This document shows positions 12,424-14,778 of a DNA stretch of 14,778 nt, piece after piece. The position numbers and the translations under genes are program-made. The DNA comes from Candidatus Doudnabacteria bacterium. Its GTDB lineage: Bacteria; Patescibacteriota; Doudnabacteria; UBA920. Below the pieces are notes generated by a model. The model ran no database searches, was not told the origin of the DNA, and worked only from the letters and a program-made list of their open reading frames with translations. Each line of letters begins with the position of its first letter. Positions within the stretch are counted from its first letter, which is position 1. The stretch is taken from positions 1-14,778 of the forward strand of contig CAIWKW010000029.1 in NCBI GenBank assembly GCA_903913365.1, written 5' to 3'.

Positions 12424-12798
12424 GGATGTAAGCTATGCCTGCGGTCAAGGCTTCAGGCAACGCATCCCGCATTATTAGAAAATCAGAGTGCTGTCGGTTA
12501 CGGCTTACAGCAGACGTATTTTTTAATAATCTTCAAAACGAAGAAACTTGGTGTGAAATACTGGTCGGGTTTAATTCCCGCAAATAAAATACAGCCCTAA
12601 GAGTATTCAAGGGGCAGTGATGTAGATGGTATTTTGCACAAATGTGGCGGCCTGCTCTGGTATCTGATTCTCAACGGAGACTCCGACAACCGCAACCTCA
12701 ATGTCAACCGCAACAACCCCGACGACAACTGGAATGCCAACTACCGTGCCGCCGTTGTCGCAGCTTTCTTCGCCTGCTCCTCCCCTAAGCGGGAGGAG
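12424..12798 (+). ncRNA. Candidate DGR template RNA with folded upstream region
   Basis: The 220 nt before the template repeat hold no convincing gene but dense secondary structure: GGATG/CATCC (12424-12428 with 12463-12467) around GCCTG/CAGGC (12437-12441 with 12454-12458); a 13-bp AT stem (12471-12483 with 12518-12530) around TGCTGT/ACAGCA; CGGG/CCCG (12565-12568 with 12576-12579); and AAAATAC/GTATTTT (12586-12592 with 12629-12635) around GCCC/GGGC. The RNA would end at the terminator at 12777-12806. DGR RTs need structured RNA flanking TR, which fits. I found no clear promoter, so transcription may start within 12386-12424 or read through from the target gene. Confidence 0.6.
12648..12762 (+). 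repeat. DGR template repeat (TR)
   Basis: 115 nt with 29 adenines, 17 of which are replaced in VR; all 86 non-adenine positions are identical. In the VR frame it would read GLLWYLILNGDSDNRNLN and on, rich in AAC/AAT codons whose first two adenines give the widest amino acid choice, as is typical of DGR templates. It is treated as non-coding: no start codon with a ribosome site precedes it. Confidence 0.97.
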
Positions 12799-12806
12799 TT
12801 TCTTTT
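12777..12806 (+). terminator. Terminator of the template RNA, overlapping the avd stop codon
   Basis: CTCCTCCC (12777-12784) and GGGAGGAG (12791-12798) form a perfect 8-bp GC stem around a 6-nt loop, followed by TTTCTTTT on the plus strand. It begins 15 nt after TR. The avd stop codon (12785-12787, minus strand) lies in the loop and the right arm encodes the last avd residues. No U-tract follows on the minus strand. Confidence 0.8.
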
Positions 12807-13165
12807 ATTAACTGTCTTTTCCAGCCGCCAAGCATTCTACCGACTTCAACTAAAGGATCAGATAGATTAGAAAATTTTTTACTGTCTAAAGTTTTCAGCT
12901 CCCAAGCAGTTTGCAAAAAGAATTTTAAGGTGTCGAGTTTTATAGATGCTTTGTCTATTATTACCGCTTTCTGTGACTTGGGAGAAAATCCGGCTGTCAG
13001 AATAAGCTCTGCCAGCTCAATAAATAAGTTGTTGATTTTTTCACCTAAAGAATAGCGGGTAAGTCTGGGTATTTGAGGTAAAGTGTTATGCCAACATTTA
13101 TATGCATCGGTAACTTTTTGTAGCACAGGTAAATTGTTGAAATTTTCGTTGGGGGGGGTGGACAT
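12785..13165 (-). CDS. avd: DGR accessory variability determinant (Avd-like four-helix-bundle protein)
   Basis: Avd proteins form basic pentameric barrels that bind the RT and template RNA and are needed for mutagenic homing. This 126-aa protein has the family's helical character and typical segments: LQKVTDAYKCWHNTLPQIPR near the N-terminus, RYSLGEKINNLFIELAELIL, a third helix KLDTLKFFLQTAWEL, and the end LVEVGRMLGGWKRQLIKE. The start is taken at ATG 13165 (MSTPPNENFNNLP); a GTG at 13213 would add 16 hydrophobic residues and overlap the RT gene. No Shine-Dalgarno is seen. It lies between TR and RT but on the opposite strand, an unusual arrangement. A run of eight G (13151-13158) falls in codons 3-6 and could be slippage-prone. 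Confidence 0.88.
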   Translation of the reverse strand: MSTPPNENFNNLPVLQKVTDAYKCWHNTLPQIPRLTRYSLGEKINNLFIELAELILTAGFSPKSQKAVIIDKASIKLDTLKFFLQTAWELKTLDSKKFSNLSDPLVEVGRMLGGWKRQLIKETPPA

Positions 13166-13194
13166 AAATGACAAAAATTTAAAATTAAATAAAA
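13166..13194. promoter_or_regulatory. AT-rich divergent gap between avd and the RT gene
   Basis: Only 29 nt separate the two start codons, nearly all A/T, with TAAAAT-like words on both strands but no convincing -35 box. An ATG at 13168 in the RT frame is stopped after four codons by TAA (13180-13182). Promoters for either gene may lie inside the other gene. Confidence 0.35.
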
Positions 13195-14208
13195 TTGACA
13201 AAATCGAAAACACAACTGCAAATATCTTACCAAAAAATAATAAGTTTGGAAAATTTGTTTACCGCCTGGCAAGAGTTTTTGCCGGGCAAGAAAAAGAAGC
13301 AGGATGTGCAAGAGTTTGGCGCGAGGTTAACTGATAACATTTTACAACTTCACGGCGAACTTGCCAATTTTAGCTACATTCACGGGCCATATAAGGCATT
13401 TAACATTTCCGACCCTAAGCCGAGGAATATTCATAAGGCGAGTGTTCGGGACAGAATTTTGCACCACGCCATTTATAGAAAACTTTATCCGTTTTTTGAT
13501 AGAGTTTTTATTACAAACTCTTATTCTTGTCGGAATGGGAAGGGGACACACAAAGCAATAGGCCAATTTAAGAAATTTTATTTACAAGCAAGCAAAAATA
13601 ACACCCGCACGGTTTGGGTCTTAAAGTGCGACATCCGTAAGTTTTTCGCCAGTATAGATCATAAAACCCTACTGGGAATTTTGATGGCCTATATCCCTGA
13701 CGAAAATATACTTTGGTTGATCAAACAGGTCATAAAAAGTTTTCACTTTGGCGCAGACGATAAAGGCTTGCCGCTCGGCAACTTGACCAGTCAACTGTTC
13801 TGCAATGTGTATATGAACGAATTTGACCAGTTTGTAAAGCACAGGCTCAAAGTCAAGTTTTATATCCGCTATGCTGATGATTTTGTTTTTCTATCGGGTA
13901 GCAAGGAGGATCTGATGTTCTTAGTTCCTAAAGTATCAAAATTTTTAGAAGGGGATTTAAAATTGTCTTTGCATCCGGATAAAGTTTTTATAAAAACGTT
14001 TGCCTCGGGCGTGGACTTTCTTGGCTGGGTGCATTTTCCGCACCATCGGGTATTAAGAAAAACGACGAGAAGAAGAATGTTTAAACGAATTTATATTCAC
14101 CCAACCAATGAAACATTGCAATCTTATTTAGGCCTGATTAGCCATGGTAAAAGCTATCAACTAAGGCAGAAATTGTTAAATTGGTATTGGCTAATGAATA
14201 AAGTATAA
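13195..14208 (+). CDS. DGR reverse transcriptase
   Basis: Copies the template RNA into adenine-mutated cDNA that replaces VR. At 337 aa it is typical of DGR RTs, which lack the extra domains of group II intron RTs. RT motifs in order: PKPRNIHKASVRDRILHHAIY (residues 75-95, RT1/2), KCDIRKFFASID with catalytic Asp146 (RT3), GLPLGNLTSQ (191-200, RT4), the active site YADD (226-229, RT5), KLSLHPDKV (256-264), and FLGW (275-278), then a basic thumb region ending SYLGLISHGKSYQLRQKLLNW. The start is a TTG at 13195 without a Shine-Dalgarno; the conserved part begins by about residue 15, so little can be missing. The assignment to DGR rather than retron or intron rests on the adjacent TR/VR and avd. 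Confidence 0.95.
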   Translation: MTKSKTQLQISYQKIISLENLFTAWQEFLPGKKKKQDVQEFGARLTDNILQLHGELANFSYIHGPYKAFNISDPKPRNIHKASVRDRILHHAIYRKLYPFFDRVFITNSYSCRNGKGTHKAIGQFKKFYLQASKNNTRTVWVLKCDIRKFFASIDHKTLLGILMAYIPDENILWLIKQVIKSFHFGADDKGLPLGNLTSQLFCNVYMNEFDQFVKHRLKVKFYIRYADDFVFLSGSKEDLMFLVPKVSKFLEGDLKLSLHPDKVFIKTFASGVDFLGWVHFPHHRVLRKTTRRRMFKRIYIHPTNETLQSYLGLISHGKSYQLRQKLLNWYWLMNKV

Positions 14209-14398
14209 AGTTTACTTCGTGTATATCTATAATTGAGCCTATGCCCTTGCCTGACCTTGACATATATGATAAACTGACGACTAGCTTGTTGCCTACTACA
14301 GAAGGGGGCAATAAAACACTACAGAAAACTACAGAACGAAAGTGCTTTGGTTCCGCAGCTTTCGTAAGATTCGTTTTAATTCGTAATTTCGTAAAAAC
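14209..14398 (+). other. Intergenic region between the RT gene and uvrA
   Basis: No gene is seen. It contains a TATAAT at 14228-14233 and a TTGACA at 14257-14262, neither with a matching partner box; direct repeats of CTACAGAA (around 14310-14335); an inverted repeat ACGAAAG/CTTTCGT (14336-14342 with 14359-14365); and several TTCGTAA/ATTCGT words just before uvrA, which look like a dispersed short repeat. Confidence 0.4.
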
Positions 14399-14778
14399 AT
14401 GCAGGACAAGATCTCAATAAGAGGCGCACGCCAGCACAATTTAAAAAATATTGACGTAGATTTGCCCAGAAACAAGTTGATTGTTATGACCGGTCTTTCC
14501 GGCTCGGGCAAGTCTTCTTTGGCGTTTGATACTATATATGCCGAAGGCCAGAGGCGCTATGTGGAATCTCTTTCCGCTTACGCCCGCCAGTTTATTGGCC
14601 TTATGGATAAGCCCGACGTGGATAAAATAGAAGGCCTCAGCCCGGCTATTTCAATTGACCAAAAATCCGCTTCCCACAACCCTCGCTCTACCGTGGGTAC
14701 GGGTACCGAAATTTACGATTACAGGCGTCTTCTTTGGGCGCGCATTGGTATTCCTCATTGTCCTGTTTGCGGAAAAAG
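14399..14778 (+). CDS. uvrA: Excinuclease ABC subunit A, N-terminal part (cut by window end)
   Basis: The damage-sensing ATPase of nucleotide excision repair. The first 126 residues are present: the start MQDKISIRGARQHNLKNID, the Walker A loop GLSGSGKSS (32-40), the conserved AFDTIYAEGQRRYVESLSAYARQF, the SIDQKSASHNPRSTVGT segment, and CPVCGK, the first zinc-binding CxxC, at the window edge. No frame break is seen. The ATG at 14399 fits the family start; no Shine-Dalgarno is present. It lies on the opposite strand from uvrC, with the DGR between them. Confidence 0.96.
   Translation, partial: MQDKISIRGARQHNLKNIDVDLPRNKLIVMTGLSGSGKSSLAFDTIYAEGQRRYVESLSAYARQFIGLMDKPDVDKIEGLSPAISIDQKSASHNPRSTVGTGTEIYDYRRLLWARIGIPHCPVCGK

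Noticed and set aside
12565..12579. Possible tRNA T-arm (CGGG, 7-nt loop, CCCG)
   Set aside because: No acceptor, D or anticodon arm can be fitted around it, and the loop lacks the TTC sequence; it is more likely part of the folded DGR RNA.
12634..12870. 78-aa plus-strand reading frame covering TR
   Set aside because: It starts at a TTG without a ribosome site, consists mainly of TR read in the VR frame, and runs through the terminator hairpin. TR is best seen as non-coding.
13166..13213. N-terminal extension of avd by 16 residues from a GTG
   Set aside because: It would overlap the RT start and add a hydrophobic stretch not expected of Avd; ATG 13165 gives a normal N-terminus.
13083..13334. 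83-aa plus-strand frame overlapping the avd and RT starts
   Set aside because: It is antisense to avd and out of frame with the RT; both overlapped genes have clear family features.
1..14778. CRISPR array or transposase-bearing insertion sequence
   Set aside because: No regularly spaced direct repeats with unique spacers and no transposase or integrase frame were seen; the repeats present are short palindromes.

Overview
The window looks like a chromosomal segment of a small-genome, low-to-moderate GC bacterium, most likely of the Candidate Phyla Radiation (Patescibacteria). This is inferred from the compact mix of housekeeping genes, the short SecG, RNase J with a basic Gln/Asn-rich N-terminus, several genes whose -10 box sits only 6-9 nt before the start codon (apparent leaderless transcription), stop codons buried in terminator hairpins, and many short palindromic repeats. 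Such genomes are also known for diversity-generating retroelements (DGRs). TGA reads as stop and the standard bacterial code fits. No database search was possible, so the phylum is inference.

Layout. 1-2010 (+): a hypothetical protein, a candidate ~80-nt small RNA with its own promoter and terminator, and a phosphomannomutase/phosphoglucomutase. 2045-2700 (-): a GC-richer cluster of very small overlapping reading frames led by a strong Shine-Dalgarno sequence. 2755-6820 (-): trpS, a hypothetical protein, and RNase J with a perfect sigma70-type promoter about 280 nt upstream of its start. 6930-7195: a cruciform repeat, tRNA-Leu(CAG) on the minus strand, and a palindromic repeat. 7195-11410 (-): a membrane-anchored peptide-type substrate-binding protein, secG and uvrC. 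11455-14208: a complete DGR. 14399-end (+): the start of uvrA.

The main system is the DGR, lying between uvrC and uvrA. Its parts are: a consensus promoter; a folded 5' leader; the variable-protein gene, whose C-terminal codons form the variable repeat (VR, 12158-12272); a terminator; a strongly folded non-coding stretch; the template repeat (TR, 12648-12762) ending at its own terminator; an avd-type accessory gene on the opposite strand; and a reverse transcriptase with a YADD active site. VR and TR align without gaps over 115 nt. They differ at 17 positions, every one an adenine in TR, while all 86 non-adenine positions are identical. This is the hallmark of adenine-specific mutagenic retrohoming. 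The substitutions change 12 residues of the target protein.

How the DGR should work (established for the family, inferred here): TR RNA is copied by the RT with Avd, adenines are misread, and the cDNA replaces VR, so the target's C-terminal binding surface is diversified while TR stays constant. Unusual points are the inverted orientation of avd, whose stop codon lies in the loop of the TR terminator, the folded leader before the target gene, and a target protein with no visible signal peptide or membrane segment.
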